Part shown: positions 24,828 through 34,808 of the stretch, one piece after another
Position numbering within the stretch: position 1 is the stretch's first letter
Layout: each line of letters opens with the position of its first letter
Notes under the pieces: generated by a model
The model's database searches: none
The model's input: the letters and a program-made list of their open reading frames with translations, nothing else
Told to the model about the DNA's origin: nothing
Program-made: the position numbers and the translations under genes
Origin: Dyadobacter sp. MSC1_007
GTDB taxonomy: Bacteria > Bacteroidota > Bacteroidia > Cytophagales > Spirosomataceae
DNA length: 64,000 bases
Assembly (NCBI RefSeq): GCF_023667495.1
Contig: NZ_JAMOZL010000015.1
Span: 1 to 64,000 of the forward strand
Direction of reading: 5' to 3'

Positions 24828-25154
24828 TTATTTGTCTCTAAGTGCCTCCAAAATTTGCTCAACGTCTTCAATTGTCTCAGCTTCAACAGCAATCTCTATT
24901 CCACCTTTTGAGATCACGACCCGTTTCAACATATTTTTCGAATCGCCGCCCTTATCTTTTTTGCTTACGGCAAAGTAATCTAATAAGAATTTAGCCAGCA
25001 TGGGGACAACTGGAAGCAGCACTTGTACAATATCATGCCCGGCATCAAACCCCATAGATTGAACAAATTCGGCTTGATTACCGAATGAATGCTTGATTGC
25101 GGAATCAAGCTCTTTGTCAGTTTTACTGAACTGAATCACTAAAATGTCAGACAT
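24828..25154 (-). CDS. EACC1-like effector-associated small protein
   Basis: 108 aa. A helical/hydrophobic middle (HDIVQVLLPVVPMLAKFLLDYF) is followed by a basic linker and a beta-beta-alpha tail (MLKRVVISKGGIEIAVEAETIEDVEQILEALRDK). This order is that of effector-associated constant component 1 (EACC1), described in NTP-dependent bacterial conflict systems. The match is by pattern only. First gene of a two-gene operon with the metallopeptidase. Confidence 0.5.
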   Translation of the reverse strand: MSDILVIQFSKTDKELDSAIKHSFGNQAEFVQSMGFDAGHDIVQVLLPVVPMLAKFLLDYFAVSKKDKGGDSKNMLKRVVISKGGIEIAVEAETIEDVEQILEALRDK

Positions 25155-25272
25155 ATTATTTATTTTTTAATTTTGATTTATCTTAAGATGTCGCCACAAA
25201 TGACGCACAACTCCTTATTTTTACTCATCTTTTCAAAAAATCTTCTTCCCAATTTGACGTCCTCCCAGGTAT

Positions 25273-26118
25273 TCAGACGGATGAATGTAGAGTTTCCGGT
25301 GTTCTTTGATGTAAATTAACAAATTCTTTCGGAGTTAAATCATCCAATGCACTGTGAGGCCTGAAGTAGTTATATTCCCATCGAAAGTCCTCGATTTTTT
25401 CTCGAACATCGTCCAGAGATAAGAACCAATTGACGGAGAGACATTCATCCCGAAACTTCCCATTAAAAGATTCAACATACGGATTGTCTGTCGGTTTTCC
25501 AGGCCTTGAAAAGTCTAGTGTCACACCGTTCGAATATGCCCATAAGTCCATTTCTTTTGAAATAAATTCACTGCCATTGTCACACTGAATCCGTTCAGGG
25601 CGGCAACCTTCAGCAAGACAAATCCGGGCCAATTCCGTGACAACATCGATGCCTTTCAACGATTTTCCTGCCAATAATCCATGGCAAATTTTACCGCCGG
25701 GCGGCCCCATACAGTTATCGACTACGGCTAAGACACGAAATCGCTCACCGTTGAAGAGCGCGTCCTGGACAAAATCTATGCTCCAGACCTTATTTATTCC
25801 TTGAGTGCCGAGACGTTCCAACCGGTGATCGGCGCTTCGGTTACGTCTGGGTCTTTTTGTTCGCAAATTCAGCCCACAGTCCTTATAAATACGACAAGCT
25901 CGCTTATGATTATCACTGAATCCTTCTCTTTTCAACAGCACAAAAATTCGCTGGAACCCATATCGAACCCTGGTATTGGCGATTTCCTTCATCCGAATTG
26001 CTAGCACCGTGTCGTCCCGCCGGTGGTGTTTATAATAATACATCGCCCGAGCCAACTTCACGCACCGGCACGCTCGTTGAATTGAGACGCGATAATTCGA
26101 AATAAGCCAATTGGCCAT
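25273..26118 (-). CDS. IS3-family OrfB transposase
   Basis: 281 aa. HTH_21 region (MKEIANTRVRYGFQRIFVLLKREGFSDNHKRACRIYKDCGLNLR) and DDE core (WSIDFVQDAL, QCDNGSEFISKEM, NPYVESFNGKFRDECL). The stretch VVDNCMGPPGGKICHGLLAGKSLKG departs from the usual sequence after VVD (normally followed by a reading such as NFSRE), so a compensated double frameshift may have altered the core. Product of the IS407/IS2-like branch. Confidence 0.8.
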   Translation of the reverse strand: MANWLISNYRVSIQRACRCVKLARAMYYYKHHRRDDTVLAIRMKEIANTRVRYGFQRIFVLLKREGFSDNHKRACRIYKDCGLNLRTKRPRRNRSADHRLERLGTQGINKVWSIDFVQDALFNGERFRVLAVVDNCMGPPGGKICHGLLAGKSLKGIDVVTELARICLAEGCRPERIQCDNGSEFISKEMDLWAYSNGVTLDFSRPGKPTDNPYVESFNGKFRDECLSVNWFLSLDDVREKIEDFRWEYNYFRPHSALDDLTPKEFVNLHQRTPETLHSSV

Positions 26119-26403
26119 TTCTTTTTGTACGGCGGTTTCACAATTTTTTTAATGATATCTTGCAGCATCTGCTTGTCTAAGCTTAGATCCGCCACCAGCT
26201 TCTTCAATTGGGCGTTTTCCTCCTCCAACTGCCGCAATTTTCAAAGCTCAGTAACCCCCGGCCCACCATACTTCTTTTTCCAGGCAAAAAATGTCTCCTG
26301 AGATACGCCCATTTGACGACAGATGTCATCGACCCGCGTTCCGGCCTCAGATTGCCTGAGGGCATACGCAATCTGCACCTCGGTGAATTTCGACTTTTTC
26401 ATA
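26119..26403 (-). pseudogene. IS3-family orfA with internal stop
   Basis: Translation from ATG 26403 gives MKKSKFTEVQIAYALRQSEAGTRVDDICRQMGVSQETFFAWKKKYGG, then VTEL, a TGA (plus-strand 26241-26243), then KLRQLEEENAQLKKLVADLSLDKQMLQDI. The stop replaces the Arg codon (CGA) usual at this place. The element therefore probably cannot transpose. Confidence 0.8.
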
Positions 26404-26719
26404 GTGACAAATTACAATTTTGACCTGTTTTTGCCACCGAAAATCTCTAATTATCAGCTGTCTTGTTTGCCGGGGGAAGGTCATTCTAAGCGATACTCAT
26501 CCATACTGCAAGATATCTAGAAGAAAATTGACTACTTTATTTTGATTGCAGGGAACAATTATTGCAGTACCAATATTTGACTTAACAATGTGTAAGTGTC
26601 TCTAAACCGCAGACTTTTTATATTACGAAATATTGCTTAGTTGGGTCGTTTTGACAAATTTGTTAGCCCCAATAAAGTCTTATTCCTGGAAATAAGGAAT
26701 AAGTGGAGGATAAAATAGC

Positions 26720-27280
26720 TTATCTAATGTCATGCCTAATCGACATATTTAAAAAGGAGTTTTCAACTGGGTTTAAATACTCTTTATCTATCAGAATAAT
26801 CTGCGTATCAGTAAACTCAGAAGTCGCGAGCTCCTAGATAAGGTTGTGAAAATTCTGAAACTGGTCAATATTCTCACGTTCACTAATATTTTTCATCGGG
26901 GAATCGGTGATCAACAAGGAAAGTAAGAATGCTCCAATCTCGTTTGCCAGCCTATGAGTCGCGATAGCAAAACAGGCTTTATATAATGTCTTTGTGCCAC
27001 AACTACTCACATTAGAAAAAGAAGTTACTGCGATATCGCCTATCTTTGGATTCTCAACAATCGGTAAAAAATCCTTTAATAAGTCTAAGTTACTGAGATC
27101 CGATTCAGCTAAATACTAGCGCCTCCTTAAGCTTGTTCCGAACCTCCGTGTGCTTAGCTTCAATATCATACACACGTGTTTCTAAATCCACTACTTTAAG
27201 CGAAATAACTCGCAGCTTACAACTATTTGCAGAGCTCGACAGTTGTTGAATCGATTCGTTGATAATAAAGGTATGTTCCG
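26720..27280 (-). pseudogene. C-terminal remnant of an SMC/Rad50-like AAA ATPase
   Basis: The minus-strand translation yields a coiled-coil end (VVDLETRVYDIEAKHTEVRNKLKEAL), then after a frameshift near 27110 SDLSNLDLLKDFLPIVENPKIGDI, SSCGTKTLYKACFAIATHRLANEIGAF, LLSLLITDSPMKNISERENIDQFQNFHNLI-stop-ELATSEFTDTQIILIDKEYLNP. The LLITDSPMKN (Walker B-like) and TQIILIDKE patterns belong to ABC-type ATPases used in several defence systems. One in-frame TAG and one frameshift make it dead. The rest of 26520-27472 shows nothing else. Confidence 0.75.
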
Positions 27281-27472
27281 TTTAATAAATATTTTTAGGC
27301 GATTTGTGATAAATCATTGTTCGCGTGCCAAGTCTTTTTAAATTAAGTAATTCTTTATTTATCGAAGATTTCATCAACTTAAAAATAATTTTAAGTTGAT
27401 GTCTATCAGAATAGAGTTCTCCTACACACTATTCATAGTTAGTAAAGCTACCTAGTAAACCTCAACCGACAC

Positions 27473-30400
27473 ATGGATATAGTTACCGACCTTACCCAGG
27501 AATCTGTCGCCTACCTGACGCTTTTTCAGGATATGCTGAAAAGTCACAAACTCGCCGAGCTTTCTGAAACACTGAAGAATTATCCGGACTGGAAAAGTTT
27601 AAAGTGGGAGCGATTGGTAATTGAGAATCTTACTCCTCATCAAAAAGAGAAGATAAGAGATCTTGTGTGGCACAGCCCAACCAAGGAGGTTTCACAAGAG
27701 AAACTTCTGGAAGACCAATATTTTAAGGTTATATATAATCTTTTGGGTTGGCTCTCGAAACATCTTTCGTTCGATGAAAGCAAAACTTTCAAAGTAGGCG
27801 GATTCGACTTTCCTAGCCATTGGCAAAATGAAGATCATGTGCTTTTCCGGCCCCCTTTTTTCTGGCGGCAATACATTAGGACGGTGCTATACAAATTTGG
27901 CGAAAACCGGATATCCCTTGCCAAAGCTCTGAAATATATGCCATTGCAGGTTGTCCAGGTTGCAGATAAAAAAGTTGATCAATCTTCTTCCATTCGCGCA
28001 CGCCAGCGTCAAAGCTCGGGAGAAATTCATAATAACCTGCCTTCGCTAGCAAAAAGCTTGCGACGTCTTTCCTCTGAGGCCGTCCAAGAATTGAAGAAAA
28101 CCAGAGAAGATCCTTACACGATTCGGTTAAGGCAGTATTATCTACCTGAGGGTCCGGACGATTCGGATTATGAATTGTTGAGCATGAAGGATCAACAAAT
28201 GCACACATCCTGGTGGACAAAGGATGTCTTAGGTGAAGTTGAAATTTTAATCACAAATGATGGAAAACTACTAGATAAGCTAAAAAGAACGGAATACCCA
28301 CTGCCATTTGAGACACTTTTTCGTGACGAGCTGATTGAAATTACAAGTGCTCGCAAAGCAAGAGCCGAGGAAATGAATGTGGCTTCGGGCGGCAAACAAA
28401 CAAAAGGTGATGCCTCGTCAGGAGCGACAAGTGACGGCGCCGTATTTGATCCGCTGGAAAAGGCAAAATCGATGAGATTGATGGGATTAGCGCTATCAGG
28501 CGGCGGCATACGTTCAGCAACCTTCAATCTCGGCATCTTGCAGCGTCTGGCTAACCTTGATGCACTACATCATTTCGATTACATTTCCACTGTCTCGGGC
28601 GGCGGTTATGTCGGAACATTCTTTAATTCCTGGGTCAAAAGGACTGGCTCATTTTCAAAGATCACCGACCGTCTCAATCCGGGAAAATGTTCCGACCCGC
28701 TGGCGGATGAAGTGCGGCCTATTCGCTGGCTGCGTATGTTTAGCAATTATCTTACCCCGAATGTGGGCATAATGTCGCCGGATGCCTGGGCGGCGGGAAT
28801 GACCTGGCTAAGAAATGCACTAGTCAATCAGTTTGTGTTGCTGCTTATACTGGTAACTGTATTATCACTGATTTCCGATATGTTTTTATTCTGGAAATGG
28901 GTGAAGGATCAGGTAACAGTCTTACCGCCGTTGACTTGGGGATGGGCGCTTTCAATCAGCTTCGTAATGCTTTTTGTAGGAGCTCTTGCCGTGGCGGAAG
29001 CAATGCGTACATTCTACAAGCAAAATGACCAAACATTCAAGAAAATCAGGCGATTGCGTCTATTTGAGTCTCGAAAGCTCGATTGGTCTTGGATAAACTG
29101 GTTTGGTATGGCGATACCTGATCTGATTTTGGGGTGGGGAACATTGTGCGCACTTGCTATCAGCACCTATTTTGCTGCAAATGAACATCCGGGGAGCGAA
29201 GGAAATATCCGACTTCATATTTTGCTGGCAGTGGGAAGTTCCACGCTGCTGTCACTAATACTCCTGGCTTGGAGAGGGAATTATCATAAGCGGTTAGATC
29301 TTCTCGCACTCGGTCGGAATAATGTTGTGGGCGTAAAAAAAGGCACGAATGCGATCGCTGGATATGATAAATGGCCCACCCGGATTGCTATAGTTGCTTC
29401 TTCGGTTATTGCTGCTGCTATCTTTGCATTTTTACTTGATATGTTTTGGGAAAAAATGCCACCTATGTACAATTGGCTTTGTTGTTTGTATGGTCTTGAC
29501 AGCGAAAAAATGGCGCTAGTTACCGGGCTGCCTATCATACTGGAGATTTTCTCACTTACAGTCGTTGTCAGAATGGCGTTGATGGGAAACCTTTTTCCTG
29601 ATCATCGAAGGGAATGGTGGGGCATGCTAGGCGGCAATGTACACCGTGTAGCTGCATTGTGGGTACTGGTCAGCTTCGCTTCCTTAATTATGCCCGAATT
29701 ATGGAAATCTATACACCTTTGGGATAAACTCGGAGATCTGGTTGTAACAATATGGGGTAGTTGGATTGCAATAGTCGGATGGGGGGTGAAGAAGGCCTAT
29801 GAATCGACCGACGAATCGCAAAAGAATGGAAAATTGACAAAGACCTTAGTGACGATAATACCATTTATCTTCATGATAGGTTTCTTGCTGATTGGTTCAT
29901 GGCTGATGGCATGGGTCAAATCGCTTGGCTGGCTTTCGGATAAATCAGCTGATCTGGTCGCAAACCTAGAAGCTACCGGGGCATTGATTGTCGTGACCTG
30001 GGTTTTCAGTTGGCGGGTTGGTGTGAATGAATTTTCGCTGCATCATTTTTATCGCAACAGGCTTATCAGAGCATATATGGGTGCAACCCGGACTCGTGAA
30101 GATCGTGTAAAAACACAAAATTCATTTACCGGTTTTGATACCAATGACGACATTTTATTCTCTGCGATGACTGTCGAGGATGGCTATTTTGGTCCATTCC
30201 CCCTCATTAATACTACCCTCAACTCAACAGTAGTATTTGCTCTCGACAGGCAGGATCGAAAAGCAGAATCGTTTGTTTTTACCCCATTATATTGCGGCTA
30301 CGATTTCAGTCCCACGCGAGCGTCAACCTACAACATAGACCAGATCTACGAGTATGGTTTTCGGCCAACGGAGCAGTTTTCGAATGAAAATGGTGGCCCG

Positions 30401-31075
30401 ACGATGGGAACCGCAATGGCCATTTCCGGGGCGGCCTTTAATCCACAGCAGGGACACAATACCTCTGCGTTGCTCGCTTTTCTCTTAACAATTTTTAATG
30501 TCCGACTAGGTTGGTGGGTTGGCAATACCAGGCTTAAAATGTGGAAAAGACCTGAACCATGGCATGGAATGATTTACCTACTACGTGACCTTATGGGCAG
30601 AACAGATATCAACAAAAACTACGTCTGCCTCTCAGACGGAGGGCATTTCGATAACATGGGACTGTATGAGCTGGTGCGCCGGCGTTGCTCATATATCCTG
30701 CTTGGTGATGGGGAGCAGGACCGGGAAGGTACTTGTGAAGGGCTCGCTAATGCCATCCGACGGTGCCGTATTGATTTTGGTGTAGAGATCATCATCGATC
30801 TCACACCTATTATGAAAAAAGAGAAGGATAAAAATTCCAGACATCTCGTCAAGGGTGAGATCTGTTATCCTGGCATCAAAGAAAAGGGGACCCTCATTTA
30901 CATTAAAACATCCCTGACTGGGGATGAGCCGGTGGATATCCGCGAGTACGCGCTGGTGAATACAGAGTTTCCCCAGCAATCAACCGCCGACCAGTTTTTC
31001 GATGAGGCGCAATTCGAGAGCTATCGCAAACTTGGATATCATTCCATCAAAAGCAGACAGGATCTGGGATTGTGA
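27473..31075 (+). CDS. Patatin-like phospholipase with large polytopic membrane insert
   Basis: 1200 aa. A helical N-terminal domain of about 330 residues precedes the patatin core: LALSGGGIRSATFNLGIL at about 340-357 (oxyanion loop) and YISTVSGGGYVGT with the nucleophile Ser at about 371. After about residue 440 comes an insert to about 850 with 8-9 hydrophobic helices. The catalytic Asp is in CLSDGGHFDNMGLYELVRRR at about 1052. Large patatins of this type occur in many bacteria and are suspected membrane-lysing effectors. No coupled upstream gene; an S8-peptidase remnant follows after 56 bp. Start ATG 27473. Confidence 0.85.
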   Translation: MDIVTDLTQESVAYLTLFQDMLKSHKLAELSETLKNYPDWKSLKWERLVIENLTPHQKEKIRDLVWHSPTKEVSQEKLLEDQYFKVIYNLLGWLSKHLSFDESKTFKVGGFDFPSHWQNEDHVLFRPPFFWRQYIRTVLYKFGENRISLAKALKYMPLQVVQVADKKVDQSSSIRARQRQSSGEIHNNLPSLAKSLRRLSSEAVQELKKTREDPYTIRLRQYYLPEGPDDSDYELLSMKDQQMHTSWWTKDVLGEVEILITNDGKLLDKLKRTEYPLPFETLFRDELIEITSARKARAEEMNVASGGKQTKGDASSGATSDGAVFDPLEKAKSMRLMGLALSGGGIRSATFNLGILQRLANLDALHHFDYISTVSGGGYVGTFFNSWVKRTGSFSKITDRLNPGKCSDPLADEVRPIRWLRMFSNYLTPNVGIMSPDAWAAGMTWLRNALVNQFVLLLILVTVLSLISDMFLFWKWVKDQVTVLPPLTWGWALSISFVMLFVGALAVAEAMRTFYKQNDQTFKKIRRLRLFESRKLDWSWINWFGMAIPDLILGWGTLCALAISTYFAANEHPGSEGNIRLHILLAVGSSTLLSLILLAWRGNYHKRLDLLALGRNNVVGVKKGTNAIAGYDKWPTRIAIVASSVIAAAIFAFLLDMFWEKMPPMYNWLCCLYGLDSEKMALVTGLPIILEIFSLTVVVRMALMGNLFPDHRREWWGMLGGNVHRVAALWVLVSFASLIMPELWKSIHLWDKLGDLVVTIWGSWIAIVGWGVKKAYESTDESQKNGKLTKTLVTIIPFIFMIGFLLIGSWLMAWVKSLGWLSDKSADLVANLEATGALIVVTWVFSWRVGVNEFSLHHFYRNRLIRAYMGATRTREDRVKTQNSFTGFDTNDDILFSAMTVEDGYFGPFPLINTTLNSTVVFALDRQDRKAESFVFTPLYCGYDFSPTRASTYNIDQIYEYGFRPTEQFSNENGGPTMGTAMAISGAAFNPQQGHNTSALLAFLLTIFNVRLGWWVGNTRLKMWKRPEPWHGMIYLLRDLMGRTDINKNYVCLSDGGHFDNMGLYELVRRRCSYILLGDGEQDREGTCEGLANAIRRCRIDFGVEIIIDLTPIMKKEKDKNSRHLVKGEICYPGIKEKGTLIYIKTSLTGDEPVDIREYALVNTEFPQQSTADQFFDEAQFESYRKLGYHSIKSRQDLGL

Positions 31076-31131
31076 CAGTTACGTAGTCGCTTTTTTTAAA
31101 TCGAGTGTTTTGCATCCATTAAAATGATCTA

Positions 31132-31730
31132 ATGGAAGCCAGATCATGCTACTTTAAGGGCGAAGCGGGACAGCGTTACGATGTATCCAAAATTGATGAC
31201 TTATTCAGTGTACGGATAAGGCAGGGGGAGGCTGAAACGATGTTAGGGCCATTGATGGTCCGAAAAGCTTCTGGCAGTATGTAGCTGCTTTTAACGCATT
31301 TCCGAATCTGGAGTGCATCTCTACAAATGCACGTTCGGCCCGATTCGGCTGCATTCAGGGAAGAAGTGAAACGTATTATCCGAGAGTCGCGACACCGATG
31401 TTGTGCTGTATGGGCGCAGCACAAAAAATTTACCGGCACATATTTATTAGATCTGTACAGGTAACTTTCTATCAGATTTTTCGACAACATCAGTGACGCC
31501 CGGGCAAGAAATTTCCTGACGCTGGCAGGTGTAACGATCAAAGAACTGCTTGGGTTTGCAAAAAATGCTTTTGCTTAATATGGGGTTTACATTGACTACG
31601 ATGTGCTCGATTTGTCGCAGTCCCTCCTGAGCATTCCCGAAGTCGAATACTGCCATCCAGAGTTGGTGATCAAAACACGAAAGGTGCCGGTGGAACACTG
31701 TAAAGTCCAGAGCCTCCGTCAAGCATGATT
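31132..31730 (+). pseudogene. N-terminal remnant of an S8-peptidase-type gene
   Basis: Starts MEARSCYFKGEAGQRYDVSKIDDLF, then hits a TAG at about 31281. Later pieces in other frames read DTDVVLYGRSTKNLPAHIY, RFFDNISDARARNFLTLAGVTIKELLGFAKNAFA and IDYDVLDLSQSLLSIPEVEYCHPELVI. The last pattern (LL..PEVE.CHPEL) is typical of the prodomain just before the catalytic part of some subtilases. Several stops and shifts make it dead. It stood directly behind the patatin gene. Confidence 0.65.
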
Positions 31731-32096
31731 TGGATTGGGTTTTAAAAAAGAACATCTTCGAAGTCTGGAAATTGCTAGGGTTTGGGGCAAAATCTACATC
31801 ATCGACGCCGTATGAGGTTTGACCATCCGGCGTTTGTAGTACAAGAAGGTCATAGTATTCCGGTATATGATGCACAAAGACCCGAATAAATATCCCATCC
31901 ATCACTTTAACGAAAAACACTGTACAGCCTGCACGCATCGCCTGCTCCTCCTACGAGCGCGCCTGATGTGAAGCCCCTAATACCCGCCTGAGTCCGATAC
32001 TTCTGGCTGGTCTATGCCCTGTGTTCTTCCAATTAGAGGCATTTTACTGTGCAGTTAACCAAAAGCGGATATTGTCTCGTGCAGTTAGGGATCGCA

Positions 32097-32243
32097 TTAT
32101 GGAATATTTTCAGCGAGGTCGATAATGATTTCGTATTTTTTGTTCGAGATCATACAGGTCTCACTCCGCGCTAGGTCACCAGTAAGGGCCGGAGTCAATA
32201 AGGCATGACGGAAGTACTCACGAGCAAAATGGCAATTGTCCAT
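32097..32243 (-). CDS. Small ORF (48 aa) directly after the next gene's stop
   Basis: MDNCHFAREYFRHALLTPALTGDLARSETCMISNKKYEIIIDLAENIP. The ATG follows the TAA of the upstream ORF without a gap and in the same frame. This is either translational reinitiation or one 150-codon gene split by a nonsense mutation. The composition looks coding, but no family is recognised. Confidence 0.3.
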   Translation of the reverse strand: MDNCHFAREYFRHALLTPALTGDLARSETCMISNKKYEIIIDLAENIP

Positions 32244-32549
32244 TTAAAACGACGGATATGCCTCTATCCGCCGGATTGTTACCAGCTTTTGTACTACACC
32301 GATAATTTTTGAACTAAGAATATTGGCATCAACATTGAATACGACGCCCTCACTTGGTCCAATTGCGTGGCGATGACTGTAGATTTTGAAAATTTCACTT
32401 TCGGTTTGGTAGGAGGTATCGACCATTTGCTGGATAAGAATAAGCAACTCTGGCTTTATCAGGGAAAACCCTAAATTGGACTGGCCATCGGCCCTAACAT
32501 CAACAGGCATTAGCTGCACGAAGAATTTATTAATCGGTACGAATTTCAA
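32244..32549 (-). CDS. Hypothetical protein (101 aa)
   Basis: The sequence (MKFVPINKFFVQLMPVDVRADGQSNLGFSLIKPELLILIQQMVDTSYQTESEIFKIYSH...) has normal protein composition, without signal peptide or TM helix. No family is recognised. It stands on the minus strand among remnants following the patatin gene and may be a surviving subunit of a lost defence cluster. Confidence 0.4.
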   Translation of the reverse strand: MKFVPINKFFVQLMPVDVRADGQSNLGFSLIKPELLILIQQMVDTSYQTESEIFKIYSHRHAIGPSEGVVFNVDANILSSKIIGVVQKLVTIRRIEAYPSF

Positions 32550-32835
32550 CTAAATAGTTATTTATTTTAAGGTGACTTTCGGTGTGAAAAGGTAATTCCA
32601 ACAGTGATTTTTTCTTTTGGAGAGCTCATATTTGCATACTTCATCAGCAAGCAGGAAGCGAGCATTTTTCCTGTTCATTCTCATTCAGTAGGTTCCTAGC
32701 AGTGATCTGCATATCACAAGTGCAAGCAGTCGTATACACACTAGCGTAATGATTCGCGATTTGTAGTTGTTTCACTACAAAATTTTCTCATTACAAGACG
32801 TTAAACTTTCTACAACATTTCCCCTCCACTGTCAT

Positions 32836-33633
32836 ATGACTAATAACTTTACTGTTATGCCAACATCTAAAGCGACCTCCCCGATCATAGGCGTTCCTTC
32901 CGACGAAGGAAGCCTTTTCGAATCCGTAACAACAGAATTCAGCTTCAATGACATCAGCCTGTCAATGGCAGTTATCCTGAAACAGTCGCCTTGTGTCACC
33001 TGGATCCTGAATGTCAGAAGCAAGGGCTTCGATTTTATTAGTGACAATACCCTTGGATATTTCGGATACGAACATCTGCACTACGTGGGAAGAGGCCACC
33101 AGTTCCACGAAAACAGCATGCATCCCGATGATGCAGTTAACATTGTTAAACTAAATGGCTTTATCTCAGAGGTATTGAACCAGGTCACTCCCGAAAGCAG
33201 GTCAGGCTACAAGTTCAGTTATGATTACCGGATCATCAAACCAAACGGAAGAGTAGCCCATATCCTCGAACAAAATACCATTTTAAGACAGGACTGCTAC
33301 GGAAATATTACCCATTTGCTGGGCAGCTGTACCGACATCTCGCTGTGGAAGAAAAATGGACAGCAGCTCGCATCGCTTATTTCGGAGGACGAGAAACAAT
33401 ATTTCCTGTTTACCCCTGAAACCAAAGGGTTTAAACACCAGTCTAACCTAAGCAAGCGCGAGTTGGAAATTCTGCACCTGCTCGCTGAAGGAAGAGGCAG
33501 CAAGTACATCGCTGACAAGCTGTTTATCAGCTTTCACACGGTCAATACCCACCGCCAAAAAATGATCAAAAAAACCGACACAAAGAACACCGGCGGACTG
33601 GTACAGTTTGCGGTTTTTAACGGGCTGATTTAG
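32836..33633 (+). CDS. PAS-LuxR (GerE HTH) transcriptional regulator
   Basis: 265 aa from ATG 32836; a longer frame from TTG 32767 is less likely. A PAS-like fold occupies about 45-175 (VTWILNVRSKGFDFISDNTLGYFGY ... YRIIKPNGRVAHILEQNTI..GNITHLLGSCTDI). The C-terminal LuxR-type HTH is NLSKRELEILHLLAEGRGSKYIADKLFISFHTVNTHRQKMIKKTDTKN. A common arrangement in Cytophagales for ligand- or redox-sensing regulators. It lies 107 bp before cassette B in the same direction and might control it, though no binding site is visible. Confidence 0.8.
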   Translation: MTNNFTVMPTSKATSPIIGVPSDEGSLFESVTTEFSFNDISLSMAVILKQSPCVTWILNVRSKGFDFISDNTLGYFGYEHLHYVGRGHQFHENSMHPDDAVNIVKLNGFISEVLNQVTPESRSGYKFSYDYRIIKPNGRVAHILEQNTILRQDCYGNITHLLGSCTDISLWKKNGQQLASLISEDEKQYFLFTPETKGFKHQSNLSKRELEILHLLAEGRGSKYIADKLFISFHTVNTHRQKMIKKTDTKNTGGLVQFAVFNGLI

Positions 33634-33740
33634 TTGGGAAATAATGAAATTTCAGTATTGTAGAGGGTAAGCGCTTTAGATAATTTTGAGGGAGAACGAG
33701 GTGGTGAATTTATTCAATTTCAAACTCAACCTTAAAGGCT

Positions 33741-34808
33741 ATGTTTAACAACGCGGCACTGGATGTCGTCATCGGGCTAATATTTATCTATCTTCTTTAT
33801 AGCTTGCTCGCAACTATACTTTGCGAATGGATAGTAACCTTCATAGGGCTTAGAGGAAAAGCACTTCGAAAAATTATTTTTCAAATGCTGAATGACGATA
33901 AATCTGAAATTCAGGATTTGACGAAACTTGGTAACGCCTTCTACCGGCATCCCGGTATTAAATACATGATTGAGGACTTAATCTTTCTGAAGAAAAATCC
34001 AGTCTACATAAGCAAAGAAACATTTTCAAAAGTAGTGATTGATCTTTTGCGAGGGCAAAATGTCGTACCAGGTCAATCGTTTAGACAGCCGATACAAAAC
34101 AGTCTAGATAATGCCGAAATCGCATGGAAATTCTCTAAATGCCAGGAAGACCAGAAACAGGAGCAAGGAGCCAAGATTGACTCGGAAACTTTGAGCTATC
34201 TGAAATCTATGTGGGCAGACTCACAGGGAGATGTACAGAAATTTCGAGCGCATATAGAGATTTGGTACACCGAAATGATGGATAAATGTACAGGTGTCTA
34301 CAAAAAATATAACCAAATGGTTTTGCTGGGAGTAGGACTTTTTATAGCAATATTATTCAATGTGGATAGTATCAAGATCGCCAAGAAATTGGAAAACAAT
34401 CCGGCTATAGCAAAGCGAATAGTAAGTCAGGCCAGTGATTTTAGAAAAGCTAACCCAAACCTCTTTTCGTCTCGGGCAGTGGAATCACCCAAGGACTCGA
34501 CAATAACAGAAAGAATACAGGAAAGATTAGATAACAAGGCGATGGAAGTAGTGAGTGAGGACATTGGAAAAACAAACGACCTACTCGCCCTGGGATGGAG
34601 CAGCAAAGGGAAAAATTGCGACGGTTATAGTATCCTAGGGTGGATTCTTACCGCTATTGCAATTTCGTTTGGCGCCCCATTCTGGTTCGATCTCCTCAAC
34701 AAACTGATGAGCTTGCGAGCCGCCATCGCCCCGAAAGAAGAGGAGATTCAGAAAAAAAATAGCGGATCAGCGGCAAGTAACGCCACCAAGATTAAAATCG
34801 ATGGATAA
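33741..34808 (+). CDS. Conserved membrane partner of SH3b-effector cassette, copy B
   Basis: 355 aa, paralog of the protein at 17214. Shared are the N-terminal helix (ALDVVIGLIFIYLLYSLLATILCE), the WY..MMDK.TG.YKK region before the second helix (QMVLLGVGLFIAILFNVDSIKIAKKL), and the last helix with SFGAPFWFDLLNKLMSLR. The middle differs strongly, and only one copy of the FKILLE-WY-like unit is present. The stop overlaps the effector start (TAATG). The strong conservation of both ends and the different effector behind it point to a constant partner. Confidence 0.75.
   Translation: MFNNAALDVVIGLIFIYLLYSLLATILCEWIVTFIGLRGKALRKIIFQMLNDDKSEIQDLTKLGNAFYRHPGIKYMIEDLIFLKKNPVYISKETFSKVVIDLLRGQNVVPGQSFRQPIQNSLDNAEIAWKFSKCQEDQKQEQGAKIDSETLSYLKSMWADSQGDVQKFRAHIEIWYTEMMDKCTGVYKKYNQMVLLGVGLFIAILFNVDSIKIAKKLENNPAIAKRIVSQASDFRKANPNLFSSRAVESPKDSTITERIQERLDNKAMEVVSEDIGKTNDLLALGWSSKGKNCDGYSILGWILTAIAISFGAPFWFDLLNKLMSLRAAIAPKEEEIQKKNSGSAASNATKIKIDG

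Larger units (their letters stand above)
25260..26405 (-). mobile_element. IS3-family element, probably inactive
   Basis: Contains orfA (broken by a stop) and orfB on the minus strand. The termini were not resolved, because no clear pair of inverted repeats could be matched by eye; the limits given are approximate. It is a different lineage from IS-A and IS-B. Confidence 0.65.

Noticed and set aside
31447..31938. 163-aa minus-strand ORF
   Set aside because: Its 3' half is antisense to the S8-peptidase remnant; only about 75 codons (31720-31938) look coding, with no family match, so I do not claim a gene.
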